Part shown: piece by piece, positions 9,557 through 18,168 of the stretch
Position numbering within the stretch: the first letter of the stretch is position 1
Layout: every line of letters starts with the position of its first letter
Notes under the pieces: model-generated
Seen by the model: the letters and a program-made list of their open reading frames with translations, nothing else
Databases searched by the model: none
Told to the model about the DNA's origin: nothing
Made by a program: the position numbers and the translations under genes
Assembly: GCA_030682795.1 (NCBI GenBank)
Contig: JAUXNJ010000012.1
Location: 82,467-146,466, forward strand
Direction: 5' to 3'
Origin: Sphingobacteriaceae bacterium
GTDB taxonomy: Bacteria > Bacteroidota > Bacteroidia > UBA7662
Length of the DNA: 64,000 nt

Positions 9557-9564
9557 TATTTTTG
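9557..9564 (+). promoter_or_regulatory. -7 promoter box for the divergent receiver gene
   Basis: TATTTTTG matches TAnnTTTG and lies 17 bases upstream of the ATG at 9582. Its position would place the transcript start between the two possible ATGs (9537 and 9582), which supports the downstream start. Confidence 0.5.
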
Positions 9565-9581
9565 AACCAAATAGCCCAATC

Positions 9582-10046
9582 ATGTCAGAAGATAAACTCA
9601 GCGTACTCTATGTAGACGACGAAGTAAACAACCTGCAATCTTTCAAGGCAGCTTTTCGTCGTGATTTTTTAATTTACACTGCAGAATCTGCCAAAGAAGG
9701 CATGAAGATTTTGAGTGAAATGCCTATTGAGGTGATTATCACCGACCAGCGCATGCCTGAAATGACTGGCGTGGAGTTTTTGGAGTCGATTATACCCCAA
9801 TACCCAGATCCTATTCGCATCTTATTAACTGGTTATAGCGACATCCAAGCGGTGATCGACGCCATCAACAAAGGCCAGGTTTATCATTATATTACCAAGC
9901 CTTGGGATGAAGAGCAATTGCGCAACATCATTAAAAAATCTCTGGAGGTTTATACACTTCGGGCCGAAAACAAAGAGCTTATCAAGAGTTTGTTGCGTGC
10001 CAATGAGCAGCTTGAGTTTTTGCTCAGACAAAAATTACTCTCCTGA
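9582..10046 (+). CDS. Stand-alone response regulator receiver
   Basis: A 154-residue protein consisting of one receiver domain plus a short C-terminal coiled-coil-like helix (ENKELIKSLLRANEQLEF). The receiver shows VDDE acidic residues near residue 10, the phospho-acceptor in ITDQRMP, LLTGYSD and the YITKPW motif. It has no DNA-binding or enzymatic output domain. It is strikingly similar to the receiver of the kinase encoded at 4405-5493 (shared DQRMP, LLTGY-DIQAVI and KPW features), so it is likely a duplicate used to shuttle or sink phosphate in the same pathway. It is divergent from the ThiF operon. The open frame reaches up to 9537, but ATG 9582 (MSEDKLSVLYVDDE) gives the normal domain start. 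Its end overlaps the convergent membrane protein gene by 12 bases. Confidence 0.88.
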   Translation: MSEDKLSVLYVDDEVNNLQSFKAAFRRDFLIYTAESAKEGMKILSEMPIEVIITDQRMPEMTGVEFLESIIPQYPDPIRILLTGYSDIQAVIDAINKGQVYHYITKPWDEEQLRNIIKKSLEVYTLRAENKELIKSLLRANEQLEFLLRQKLLS

Positions 10047-10496
10047 GGCGGGGTATTTTCTTAAAAAATTAGTGAGCAGCAGCAAAAAAGCTGCAGTACA
10101 TAAATAATACGCCAGGCCAAGGCTCCAGCTGCTAATGGTTCCGTTGATGCCTTGGGTAGCCCGGAAAGCTGTAGTGGTTATGGCAAAAAGCTGGGCGCCG
10201 CTGAGCAGCAAACTCACCCTTTTGAGCTTTTGATGTAAGTCGATGTTTTTGCGACTGGCCAACATACCCACCAACAAAGCAGCAATGCCGTAGGTTAAAT
10301 AGGCTAATGCCTTGTTTTCCTGACTGCTGGCTATAGTGCCGCTGCCCGCGGAGTACCAATCGAGCCGGTACAAGCCAAATACCAAAGTGCCATCGGTCTG
10401 ACCTGCAATGTCCCAGCTTACAAAAGGGAATAATCCCGTGAGCAATAAAAGGAGCAAGGCCAGCATTGGCAAAAGCGTGCTTTTGATGTGATTCAT
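10035..10496 (-). CDS. Small four-helix membrane protein, DUF4293-like
   Basis: A 153-residue integral membrane protein with four hydrophobic helices (about residues 7-25, 65-82, 95-112 and 125-145). Its size, its layout with an extracytoplasmic loop between helices 1 and 2, and its SWSLGLAYYL-type last helix resemble the Bacteroidota DUF4293 family, whose function is unknown. A TTG two codons upstream also keeps the frame open, but the ATG at 10496-10494 is preferred. The 3' end overlaps the convergent receiver gene by 12 bases, so there is no room for a terminator between them. The family assignment is tentative. Confidence 0.6.
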   Translation of the reverse strand: MNHIKSTLLPMLALLLLLLTGLFPFVSWDIAGQTDGTLVFGLYRLDWYSAGSGTIASSQENKALAYLTYGIAALLVGMLASRKNIDLHQKLKRVSLLLSGAQLFAITTTAFRATQGINGTISSWSLGLAYYLCTAAFLLLLTNFLRKYPASGE

Positions 10497-10538
10497 GCAC
10501 AAAGCTAATATTTTAAGCTGATTGCCCTCCAGCTTTGC

Positions 10539-10546
10539 TATTTTTG
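10539..10546 (+). promoter_or_regulatory. -7 promoter box for the thiolase-truA-ABC unit
   Basis: TATTTTTG, an exact TAnnTTTG match, 17 bases before the thiolase ATG at 10564. The predicted 5' leader is about 10 bases. Confidence 0.5.
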
Positions 10547-10563
10547 CGTATCAAAAGCAACAC

Positions 10564-11763
10564 ATGAAAGCAGTATACGTTATCGATGCCCTGAGAACGC
10601 CCATTGGAAAATTCGGAGGAAGTTTACGCGATTATCGGCCTGATGATTTGGCGGGTTTGGTAATCCGTTCGCTTGTTGCTCGGCATCCGGCCATCGATCC
10701 AGCCGACATAGAAGATGTTGTTTTTGGCGCTGCTAACCAGGCGGGCGAAGACAACCGCAACGTGGCCCGCATGGCCCTGCTGCTGGCTGGCTTGCCTACA
10801 AGCATCGGCGGGGTAACCGTAAATCGCTTGTGCGCAAGCGGACTACAGGCCATCATGGATGCCAGTCGCGCCATCAACAATGGCGATGGCGAGCTGTATT
10901 TGGCCGGAGGCGTGGAAAGCATGACCCGCGCACCTTTTGTAATGGCTAAAAGCAACCAAGCTTTTTCTCGCAATGTCGAAATTTATGATACTACCATCGG
11001 CTGGCGCTTTATCAACAGTCGCTTGTCGGATTTGTATTACCCTTACAGCATGGGCGAAACGGCTGAAAACGTTGCTGAACGCTGGGGCATCAGTCGCCAG
11101 GAGCAAGATGAATTTGCCTACCATTCGCAATTAAAATACCAGCAGGCTGCCGCTGCCGGCAAGTTCAAAGCCGAAATACTGCCTGTTACCATCCACCAGC
11201 CCAAAGGAGATCCGCTGCTTTTTGAAGCGGATGAGCACCCACGTTTGTCGACCCTTGAACAGTTGGCCAAACTCAAGCCGGCCTTTAAAAAGGACGGCAC
11301 GGTTACCGCTGGCAATGCTTCTGGCATCAACGATGGGGCGGCTTGTTTGATGCTGGCTTCCGAGAATTATGTGAAAAAACATGGCCTGAAGCCGCTGGCC
11401 AGGGTAGCATCGATGGCCATAGCCGGACTCGACCCCGCCATCATGGGCGCTGGTCCCATTCCCGCCAGTCGAAAAGCCATGCAGCGGGCAGGCATTACGG
11501 CTAAAGACCTAGGCCTGGTAGAACTCAATGAAGCTTTCGCCAGTCAATCTATTGCCAGTATGCGTGATTTAGAGCTTGATCCAGCCACAGTTAACGTCAA
11601 CGGCGGTTCCATCGCCTTGGGCCACCCTCTGGGTTGTTCTGGCGCCCGCATCTCAACCACCTTGTTATACGAAATGCAAAAGCAGCCTGCAGTTCAATAC
11701 GGCTTGGCAACCATGTGCATTGGGGTGGGACAAGGCGCTGCCATCATCTACGAAAAGTGCTAA
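10564..11763 (+). CDS. Acetyl-CoA acyltransferase (thiolase; 3-oxoadipyl-CoA thiolase-like)
   Basis: A 399-residue thiolase that cleaves 3-oxoacyl-CoA with CoA, or condenses acetyl-CoA. The active-site cysteine lies in NRLCASGLQA near residue 90. The C-terminal half has LNEAFA, GGSIALGHPLGCSGAR with the catalytic His, and MCIGVGQGAA with the second Cys. The QAGEDNRNVARMA segment is typical of the PcaF/PaaJ 3-oxoadipyl-CoA branch, but no aromatic-degradation genes are nearby, so a general beta-oxidation role is equally possible. ATG 10564 (MKAVYVIDALRTP) is chosen over an in-frame ATG 14 codons upstream, which would overlap the promoter box. The stop codon overlaps the truA start as TAATG. Confidence 0.92.
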   Translation: MKAVYVIDALRTPIGKFGGSLRDYRPDDLAGLVIRSLVARHPAIDPADIEDVVFGAANQAGEDNRNVARMALLLAGLPTSIGGVTVNRLCASGLQAIMDASRAINNGDGELYLAGGVESMTRAPFVMAKSNQAFSRNVEIYDTTIGWRFINSRLSDLYYPYSMGETAENVAERWGISRQEQDEFAYHSQLKYQQAAAAGKFKAEILPVTIHQPKGDPLLFEADEHPRLSTLEQLAKLKPAFKKDGTVTAGNASGINDGAACLMLASENYVKKHGLKPLARVASMAIAGLDPAIMGAGPIPASRKAMQRAGITAKDLGLVELNEAFASQSIASMRDLELDPATVNVNGGSIALGHPLGCSGARISTTLLYEMQKQPAVQYGLATMCIGVGQGAAIIYEKC

Positions 11764-12530
11764 TGCCGCTGGCGCAACGATATTTTATAGAACTCGCCTA
11801 CAACGGCACCGCTTACCACGGCTGGCAGCGACAACCCAACGCCATGAGCGTGCAGCAGTTGCTGGAGGAAGCCATGACCGTGATTTTAGGGGAGCGCATC
11901 ATTCTGCACGGACAAGGTCGCACCGATACCGGCGTGCATGCTACCCGCTTTTTTGCGCATTTCGACTTCCAAGAGCCGCTGCCCGAAAACTTGGTGGTGC
12001 GCATGAATGGCTATTTGCCAGAAGACGTGTCTATCATTCAGATTTTTAAGGTAGACGAAAAAGCCCATACCCGCTTCAGCGCTACCTCCCGCAAATACGC
12101 TTACCACATTCATATCCGCAAGGACCCCTTTGCCCACCAATGGTCGATGCGCTTGTACAAGCCCTTAGACTTTGAGGCCATGAATCAAGCCGCAGCTTTG
12201 TTGTTGCAGCACCAGGATTTTGCCTGTTTTGCCAGAAGCGGGGGAGGGCAACAAACCACTATTTGTACGGTAACAGAGGCTTATTGGGAACAAAACGGTC
12301 ACCAAGCTGTTTTTTACATTCGTGCCAACCGCTTTTTGCGTAATATGGTGCGGGCTGTGGTGGGTAGCTTGCTTGAAATAGGCTATGGTCGCAAGCCCGT
12401 AAGCTGGATGCAAGAGTTGTTAGAGCACGGAAAACGCTCGGATGCCGGTAGTTCGGTGCCCGCCTGCGGCTTGTATTTAATCGATATCACTTATCCCGAA
12501 AGCATTTATCCCCATGAGCCAACCCCCTGA
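11763..12530 (+). CDS. truA: tRNA pseudouridine(38-40) synthase TruA
   Basis: Isomerises uridines 38-40 in the tRNA anticodon stem. The 255-residue protein has the family N-terminus RYFIELAYNGTAYHGWQRQ, the catalytic aspartate motif GRTDTGVHA, and the C-terminal RFLRNMVRAVVGSLLEIG segment. The long open frame starts 43 codons further upstream inside the thiolase gene; ATG 11763, overlapping the thiolase stop as TAATG, is the correct start by homology. The 3' end overlaps the ABC exporter gene by 17 bases, so thiolase, truA and the exporter appear to be one transcription and translation unit. Confidence 0.96.
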   Translation: MPLAQRYFIELAYNGTAYHGWQRQPNAMSVQQLLEEAMTVILGERIILHGQGRTDTGVHATRFFAHFDFQEPLPENLVVRMNGYLPEDVSIIQIFKVDEKAHTRFSATSRKYAYHIHIRKDPFAHQWSMRLYKPLDFEAMNQAAALLLQHQDFACFARSGGGQQTTICTVTEAYWEQNGHQAVFYIRANRFLRNMVRAVVGSLLEIGYGRKPVSWMQELLEHGKRSDAGSSVPACGLYLIDITYPESIYPHEPTP

Positions 12531-14280
12531 GTCGTACACCACCTGGAAAGTGCTGCTCAGGGTCATTGCCTTGGTAAAGCCCTACAAAAGCATCTTCTGG
12601 CTCACCACCAGCATGGTGATTTTGCTTGCCATACTTTCGCCGCTGCGGCCTTGGCTCATTCAATATACGGTTGATGGGCCCATTGCCCAAGGCGATTTTA
12701 CCGGCTTACTCAATTTTACGATGTTGATGCTGGGCGTGCTCATCTTAGAGTCGCTTTTCCGGTATTTGTTCAGTTATTTCAGCGCTTGGCTCGGACAAGC
12801 AGCCATCCGCGACCTGCGGCAGCGCATCTTTAACCACATCAGCAAACTGCGGCTGAGGTTTTTCGACCGCACCCCCATTGGTACCCTCACCACCCGCACG
12901 GTAAACGATGTGGAAACCATTTCGGAGGTGTTTACCCAGGGCCTCCTCACCATTATTGGCGATGTTTTGCAGCTTTTAGCCGTTTTGGCAGTGATGCTGT
13001 ATACCGACTGGCGGCTCACACTGGTGAGTTTGTCGGTGCTGCCGCTCCTGCTATACAGCGTGTATGTGTTTAAAGAGAAGGTGCGTTTATCGTTTCAGGA
13101 TGTGCGCACCCAAGTAGCCCGACTCAATGCCTTTTTGCAAGAACACATCACGGGCATGAACATTGTACAGATTTTCAACCGCGAAAAAGAGGAGCACAAG
13201 CGATTTAAAGAAGTCAATGGCGCGCTCAACCACGCCCACCTCAAAAGTGTAATGTACTATTCGGTCTTTTTTCCGGTGGTCGAAATCATCACAGCGGCTT
13301 CCCTGGGCTTGCTGGTATGGTGGGGCGCCAATGGTGCCTTGCGTGGAGAAGTCACCGTGGGTACCATCATCGCCTTCATCTTATACGTCAACCAATTTTT
13401 CCGTCCCATTCGGTTGCTGGCCGACAAATTCAACAGCTTGCAGATGGGCGTTGTGGCCTCCGAACGGGTTTTCCGTTTGCTCGATACAGATGCAGTGATT
13501 GAAGACAAAGGCACCCAAAGTCTGGCAAAAGCCAAAGGCCAAGTGGTGTTTGAAAAGGTGTGGTTTTCGTACGACGATGAAAAATTTGTATTGAAAGACA
13601 TCAGTTTTGAGCTGGCGCCGGGCAAAAAATTAGCCTTAGTCGGTCCAACGGGAGCAGGCAAAAGCTCCATCATCAATGTACTCGGGCGTTTTTATGAGTT
13701 TCAGCAAGGGGAGGTTTGGCTAGATGGTATTCCCATTCGCGATTTTAAGCTCAAAGAAGTGCAAAAGCATGTGGGCATCATTTTGCAGGACGTATTCCTG
13801 TTTTCAGGTACCATCGCTGAGAACATCAGTATGAAAAATCCGACCATTAGTCTCGAACAAATTAAGGCCATGGCCGTCAAAACTGGCATCAATCGCTTTA
13901 TTGAGAAGCTACCGGGCGGCTATAACTACAGCGTAATGGAAAGGGGGGCAGCGCTTTCTACGGGTCAGCGACAACTACTGGCCTTTTTAAGAGTGATGGT
14001 TTATAATCCTGCTGTTTTAGTGCTAGATGAGGCAACAGCATCGATCGATTCCGAAACCGAAGAATTGCTGCAAATGGCCATGAAAAAAATGCTCGAAAAT
14101 CGCACGGCTATCATCATCGCACATCGCCTATCGACCATTACTGATGCCGATGAAATTTTGGTGATCGACGATGGTCAAATCGTTGAACGTGGAGCACATA
14201 AGTCCTTACTCAGGAAAAATGGCGCCTACCGCAAGCTCTACCAAATGCAGTTTGAAGCCACTGAATCGCGTTTGGCTTAA
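12514..14280 (+). CDS. ABC exporter, fused membrane and ATPase domains (MsbA/MdlB-like)
   Basis: A 588-residue half-transporter that would work as a homodimer or heterodimer. The N-terminal six-helix ABC membrane domain spans about residues 20-320, with a typical intracellular coupling segment RFFDRTPIGTLTTRTVNDVE. The ATPase has Walker A GPTGAGKSS (about 377-385), Q-loop LQDVFLFSGTI, signature LSTGQRQL (about 482-489), Walker B VLVLDEATA (about 502-510) and the switch His in IIAHRLSTI. Substrate is unknown; relatives flip lipids or export drugs. It overlaps truA by 17 bases. The signature has T where many relatives have G (LSGGQ versus LSTGQ), a known permissible variant. Confidence 0.92.
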   Translation: MSQPPESYTTWKVLLRVIALVKPYKSIFWLTTSMVILLAILSPLRPWLIQYTVDGPIAQGDFTGLLNFTMLMLGVLILESLFRYLFSYFSAWLGQAAIRDLRQRIFNHISKLRLRFFDRTPIGTLTTRTVNDVETISEVFTQGLLTIIGDVLQLLAVLAVMLYTDWRLTLVSLSVLPLLLYSVYVFKEKVRLSFQDVRTQVARLNAFLQEHITGMNIVQIFNREKEEHKRFKEVNGALNHAHLKSVMYYSVFFPVVEIITAASLGLLVWWGANGALRGEVTVGTIIAFILYVNQFFRPIRLLADKFNSLQMGVVASERVFRLLDTDAVIEDKGTQSLAKAKGQVVFEKVWFSYDDEKFVLKDISFELAPGKKLALVGPTGAGKSSIINVLGRFYEFQQGEVWLDGIPIRDFKLKEVQKHVGIILQDVFLFSGTIAENISMKNPTISLEQIKAMAVKTGINRFIEKLPGGYNYSVMERGAALSTGQRQLLAFLRVMVYNPAVLVLDEATASIDSETEELLQMAMKKMLENRTAIIIAHRLSTITDADEILVIDDGQIVERGAHKSLLRKNGAYRKLYQMQFEATESRLA

Positions 14281-14333
14281 AAATCTTTTCATTATCTGTA
14301 AAAATTGCGATATTGGATGTTTAACACACATTC

Positions 14334-16310
14334 ATGAAAACCATCATAAGTTCTTTTTTACTTGTTTTTGGCGTGCTATCAGCCACCGCACAATCGGAGC
14401 ATGAGCACGATTGCGCTTATACTAAATCGCATTTTGCCGAGAGCCGCATGCAAGCCAGTCAGCGCATCAGTGCGGCCAGGGGCGGCGACCAATACGACAT
14501 CCATTTTTACGACATTACCCTCGAGGTGAGCAATACCGCCACCACGGTTCAAGGCAATGTATTCATTGAAGGCACCGTGATTTCGGCTGGTATGGATACC
14601 TTTTGGTTTGAACTCAAAGACAATATGACCATTGATTCGGTCTACGTAAACGGCATCAAACGCACCAACTTTATTCGCCAAAACAATGTGGTATTGGTGC
14701 CGCTCCCAAGCAGCATTCCTCAGCTGGAGACTGTCAATACGCGCATTTGGTACGGAGGGACAGCGCAACAGGCTGGTTTTTTCAGTGGTTTGAGCACTGC
14801 TTTTTCCAATACATGGGGGGTGAACGTAAGTTGGACCTTATCTGAGCCTTTTAGCGCCCCCGACTGGCTGCCTTGCAAGCAGGATTTATGGGATAAAATT
14901 GATTCCGTCAATTTCAACGGTATTGCTACCATTCCTAACAAAGTAGGTTCCTTGGGCTTGCTTACCAACATTGTGCCACTGGCAGGTAACAAAACGCGTT
15001 ACGAGTGGAAGACCCGCTATCCTACAGCTTTTTACCTCATTGCTTTTGCGGTTACCAATTATGCAGAGTACCTCAGCTATGCCAAACCATCACAGTTGGC
15101 AGGCGATTCTATTCTTATTCAGCATTGGGTGTATAATGCTAACAACAGCAGCAATGTTTCGGCCGTAAACTTCTTCAAGCCCCAGTTGGATGCTACCAAC
15201 GATATGATGGATGTGTTTAGCGATTTGTTCGGTTTATATCCCTTTTGGCAAGAAAAATATGGGCATATGCAATCTGCTATGGGTGGCGGTATGGAGCACC
15301 AAACCATGAGTACGATGGGAGGCTTTGGGCAAGATCTAACTGCGCACGAGCTCATTCACCAATGGTTTGGGAATTATATTACTTGCGCTACTTGGAGTGA
15401 TATTTGGCTCAATGAAGGATTTGCGTCTTATGGCGAATACCTGTACCGTCAGTATGGTGTAAGTCAGGCGAGTGCCGATTCCTGGATGACTTCGGCGCAT
15501 AATTCCGCGCGACAGCCCACAGGATCGGTTTATGTGCCCGCTGGTTCAAGCGTTAACCGGATTTTCAACGGCAGCCTTACCTACAAAAAGGGTGGTTCTG
15601 TGGTGCACATGCTTCGTTGGGAAATGGAGAATGATTCTGCCTTTTTTAGAGGCATTGGCGATTATCTTTCGGCCAAAGCAAATGATGTGAGTACTACCGA
15701 CGAACTGCGTCAAATTTTGGAAACCAGTAGTGGTCTTACGCTTCAGCCTTTCTTTGAAGACTGGGTGTATGGCGAAGGTTTTCCAACTTACAGCGTACGT
15801 TGGAACCAAATCGACAGCACTGTTTTTGTAGAAGTGAACCAAACCACGAGCAGTCCGGTAACCCCACTTTTCCGTAATAAAGTGCCCGTACGACTAATCA
15901 TAGGCGGTACTACCCAAACTTTACGGGTGGACCCTGCACAGGGCATCAATCGCTTTCAGGTGGCTGGTACCGTTACTACGGCCCAGCTCGACCCTACCAA
16001 CATCCTGCTCAAGGGCACCACGTCCAACATTATCAAACAAAACAGCTTAGGCGTACATGTAGCCGACTTGGCACAAATCAACTTCAAGCTGTACCCAAAT
16101 CCTGCTGCTGATTTCGTAGTTATTGAAACTGAACTCGATCAGTTCGAGCTCCGGATCACGGACCTTCAAGGCCGCGAACTTCAACGTCTTCAAAACAATT
16201 CAGGCAAGATGACTTTGACCACTGCTCATTTGCAAGCTGGTATGTACTTGCTGCAGTTGCAAGACGCCCAAGGTAACCTGTCGAAAATAGAGCGTCTCGT
16301 GGTTCGCTAA
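14334..16310 (+). CDS. Secreted M1-family aminopeptidase with T9SS sorting tail
   Basis: A 658-residue zinc metallopeptidase exported by Sec and then the type IX system. The signal peptide covers residues 1-20 (ends ATAQ). The M1 catalytic domain contains GGGMEH (317-322, a variant of GAMEN), HELIHQWFGN (338-347) with zinc ligands H338 and H342 and catalytic E339, and the third ligand E361 in LNEGFASYGE. The last 80 residues form a type A C-terminal sorting domain (FKLYPNPAADFVVIE, then AGMYLLQLQD and a basic end), which marks surface attachment or release. It probably trims peptides outside the cell. The ATG at 14334 is fixed by the signal peptide. Confidence 0.93.
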   Translation: MKTIISSFLLVFGVLSATAQSEHEHDCAYTKSHFAESRMQASQRISAARGGDQYDIHFYDITLEVSNTATTVQGNVFIEGTVISAGMDTFWFELKDNMTIDSVYVNGIKRTNFIRQNNVVLVPLPSSIPQLETVNTRIWYGGTAQQAGFFSGLSTAFSNTWGVNVSWTLSEPFSAPDWLPCKQDLWDKIDSVNFNGIATIPNKVGSLGLLTNIVPLAGNKTRYEWKTRYPTAFYLIAFAVTNYAEYLSYAKPSQLAGDSILIQHWVYNANNSSNVSAVNFFKPQLDATNDMMDVFSDLFGLYPFWQEKYGHMQSAMGGGMEHQTMSTMGGFGQDLTAHELIHQWFGNYITCATWSDIWLNEGFASYGEYLYRQYGVSQASADSWMTSAHNSARQPTGSVYVPAGSSVNRIFNGSLTYKKGGSVVHMLRWEMENDSAFFRGIGDYLSAKANDVSTTDELRQILETSSGLTLQPFFEDWVYGEGFPTYSVRWNQIDSTVFVEVNQTTSSPVTPLFRNKVPVRLIIGGTTQTLRVDPAQGINRFQVAGTVTTAQLDPTNILLKGTTSNIIKQNSLGVHVADLAQINFKLYPNPAADFVVIETELDQFELRITDLQGRELQRLQNNSGKMTLTTAHLQAGMYLLQLQDAQGNLSKIERLVVR

Positions 16311-16322
16311 AAGAATAAGCCA

Positions 16323-16354
16323 AAAAAAACCTGCTCTCGAGCAGGTTTTTTTAT
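16323..16354. terminator. Strong bidirectional intrinsic terminator
   Basis: A-tract, perfect stem CCTGCTC/GAGCAGG around a short TCGA centre (16331-16346), then a T-tract. It separates the convergent M1 peptidase and MCE-protein genes. Confidence 0.9.
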
Positions 16355-16360
16355 ATTCGG

Positions 16361-17287
16361 TTATTTCTGTTTTCGTCCAAATACACTGAAGTGCAAATAG
16401 CGATTGGGATTCGATTTCATGTCAATCAACAGCTTATCTAAATCTTCAGAGCTTTTCTGCAGGTTTTCATACAGGGCTTTATCATTCACCATCAAACCAA
16501 TGCTGCCTTCACCTTTGTTGATTTTTTCCATCACAGCAGCTGTTTGCGTAAGGGCCTCTCTTGCCTGCGCAATGGTGCTGGTGAGCTCGGCTTTCGCCAA
16601 ACTATCGGTAATGGCATGCACATTGGCCAAGGCTGCGCTAATGAGTTTGTTATTGTCTTGAATATTTTTAGTGATAGAAGCCACATCAGCCAAAATGCGA
16701 TTGAACTTGCTGTTTTTGTCGCCAGTCATTTGACTCAAAGAGGCGGTAGTTGCCTCGATGTTGGTCATTGTTTTTTGCAATTTATCACCATCAATACTGG
16801 CCGAAATGCGGTTGATGTGTTCTACTGTTTTTTGTACCTCCGACAATAACGGGCTCAATTCATCGCCCAATTGATCAATTAAACCAGGTGCAATGCTGCC
16901 CACCAAGGTATCATCTTCGGCGTGTAGCTCCGTTTGATCGGCTAAAATCAGCTCAATGGCACGGGTATTAAACAAGTCGGTGGTAATAAGCTTGGCTTCA
17001 CTGCCTTTGGGTATTTTTACCTTGTTGCTTACGTAAAAAGAAACAATCACTCCTTTACCATTGGGCTGAAACTTGATTTTTTCAACAGAACCAACTTTAA
17101 TACCGCGGTAAATAATGCTGCTTGAACTCTGGAGGTTCATGGCATTTTCGTAGGTAACATGGTAATTGGAGTTACTGGTAAATAAATCTTCTCCCTTTAA
17201 AAAATTGAAACCCAGCAGTAGGAGGGTGATGCTAACGGCTGCTAATGCGCCGACCAAGGTTTCGTTTCTTACATTAAACTTACTCAA
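16361..17287 (-). CDS. MCE/MlaD-family lipid transport protein
   Basis: A 308-residue protein anchored in the inner membrane by one N-terminal helix (residues 12-30), followed by an MCE domain (about 38-120; YENAMNLQSSSSIIYRGIKV and the downstream beta-barrel) and a long helical tail rich in S, T, A and K that probably forms the periplasmic tube or coiled coil. In the Mla system such proteins form the periplasmic lipid-binding ring on an MlaE permease and MlaF ATPase. Genes for those two partners occur in this window at 41405-42918, well separated from this one. The start codon is TTG at 17287, with no better ATG nearby. It lies downstream of the amidase gene with a 20-base gap and probably shares its transcript. 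Confidence 0.88.
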   Translation of the reverse strand: MSKFNVRNETLVGALAAVSITLLLLGFNFLKGEDLFTSNSNYHVTYENAMNLQSSSSIIYRGIKVGSVEKIKFQPNGKGVIVSFYVSNKVKIPKGSEAKLITTDLFNTRAIELILADQTELHAEDDTLVGSIAPGLIDQLGDELSPLLSEVQKTVEHINRISASIDGDKLQKTMTNIEATTASLSQMTGDKNSKFNRILADVASITKNIQDNNKLISAALANVHAITDSLAKAELTSTIAQAREALTQTAAVMEKINKGEGSIGLMVNDKALYENLQKSSEDLDKLLIDMKSNPNRYLHFSVFGRKQK

Positions 17288-17307
17288 AGCTCGAAATTAG
17301 GAGGTTA

Positions 17308-18090
17308 TTACTTGCCATCTTTGTCGATTTCGGCCTTATAAGCAACAAATGCTTGGTAAACCGACTCCGCCATTTTTTGTTGACCTTCGGGCGAAGTTAG
17401 GAATTTTTCTTCGTTTCGGTTGGTTAAGAAACCCGACTCAATTAAAACCGCTGGCATGGTAGTTCTGTAAAGCACTAAAAAGCCGGCTTGTTTTACACCC
17501 CTGCTAAACCGGCCAGCACGTTTCTCAAAATTGGTTTCGATTTTTTCAGCAAACCGGATGCTTTGGTTGCGATAAGCTGATTGGAAGAGCTCAAAAATAA
17601 TGTGCGTGGTTGGGTCTTTCGGATCAAAACCATCGTAGTTTGCAGTATAATCGCTTTCCAGCAATACCGAAGCGTTTTCTCGTTTCGATACTTCTAAGTT
17701 AGCTCCTGTAACATGCAGTCCTTGGGTAAAGGTTTCGGTACCATGCGCCTGGGAACTGGCGCTGTTCAAATGAAAGGAAATAAATAAATCAGCATTGTTT
17801 TTATTGGCGATCGAAGCACGTTGGTGCAGTTCTAAAAAACGGTCGTCCTTCCGAGTGTAAATTACCTTAACGTCTTTATGATTGGTTTCCAGCATTTTGC
17901 CAAAGGCCAAGGCAATTTGTAAGGCAACGTCTTTTTCTTTGGCGGCAGCACCTAAACAGCCCGAATCGTGACCTCCATGCCCTGCATCGATTACAACGGT
18001 ACGGATTTTGTAGGCTTTGAGGCCGAGTGGATTTACACTCACCAACAAAATTACCAATCCGATCAGTATGCTGAATTTGATTTTCTTCAC
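17308..18090 (-). CDS. N-acetylmuramoyl-L-alanine amidase (Amidase_3, AmiC-like)
   Basis: A 260-residue exported zinc amidase that removes stem peptides from peptidoglycan during cell separation. N-terminal signal sequence at residues 1-26, then the Amidase_3 domain: VVIDAGHGGHDSG with the first zinc His, KEKDVAL with the Glu ligand, FISFHLNSA with the third ligand, and the C-terminal VLIESGFLTN with the catalytic Glu. The start codon is GTG at 18090. The gene is divergent from the LptD-like gene across about 80 bases and is followed by the MCE gene, so the three form an envelope-biogenesis group. Confidence 0.93.
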   Translation of the reverse strand: MKKIKFSILIGLVILLVSVNPLGLKAYKIRTVVIDAGHGGHDSGCLGAAAKEKDVALQIALAFGKMLETNHKDVKVIYTRKDDRFLELHQRASIANKNNADLFISFHLNSASSQAHGTETFTQGLHVTGANLEVSKRENASVLLESDYTANYDGFDPKDPTTHIIFELFQSAYRNQSIRFAEKIETNFEKRAGRFSRGVKQAGFLVLYRTTMPAVLIESGFLTNRNEEKFLTSPEGQQKMAESVYQAFVAYKAEIDKDGK

Positions 18091-18106
18091 TTTGATATCG
18101 TTTGCG

Positions 18107-18114
18107 TACTTTTG
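18107..18114 (+). promoter_or_regulatory. -7 promoter box for the LptD-like gene
   Basis: TACTTTTG, an exact TAnnTTTG match in the divergent region between the amidase and the LptD-like gene, about 55 bases upstream of the proposed GTG start at 18169. Confidence 0.5.
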
Positions 18115-18168
18115 ACCAGTTTTTCTACCAACAAAGTTAACTCAGTATTACGGCTTTTTGTATTTATC

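Noticed and set aside
11634..11762. Longer start for truA inside the thiolase gene
   Set aside because: The extra 43 residues are the thiolase sequence in another frame; the TAATG start matches TruA proteins.
17968..18168. Upstream extension of the LptD-like open frame
   Set aside because: It runs antisense to the amidase coding region, has no signal peptide, and the GTG at 18169 begins a convincing one.
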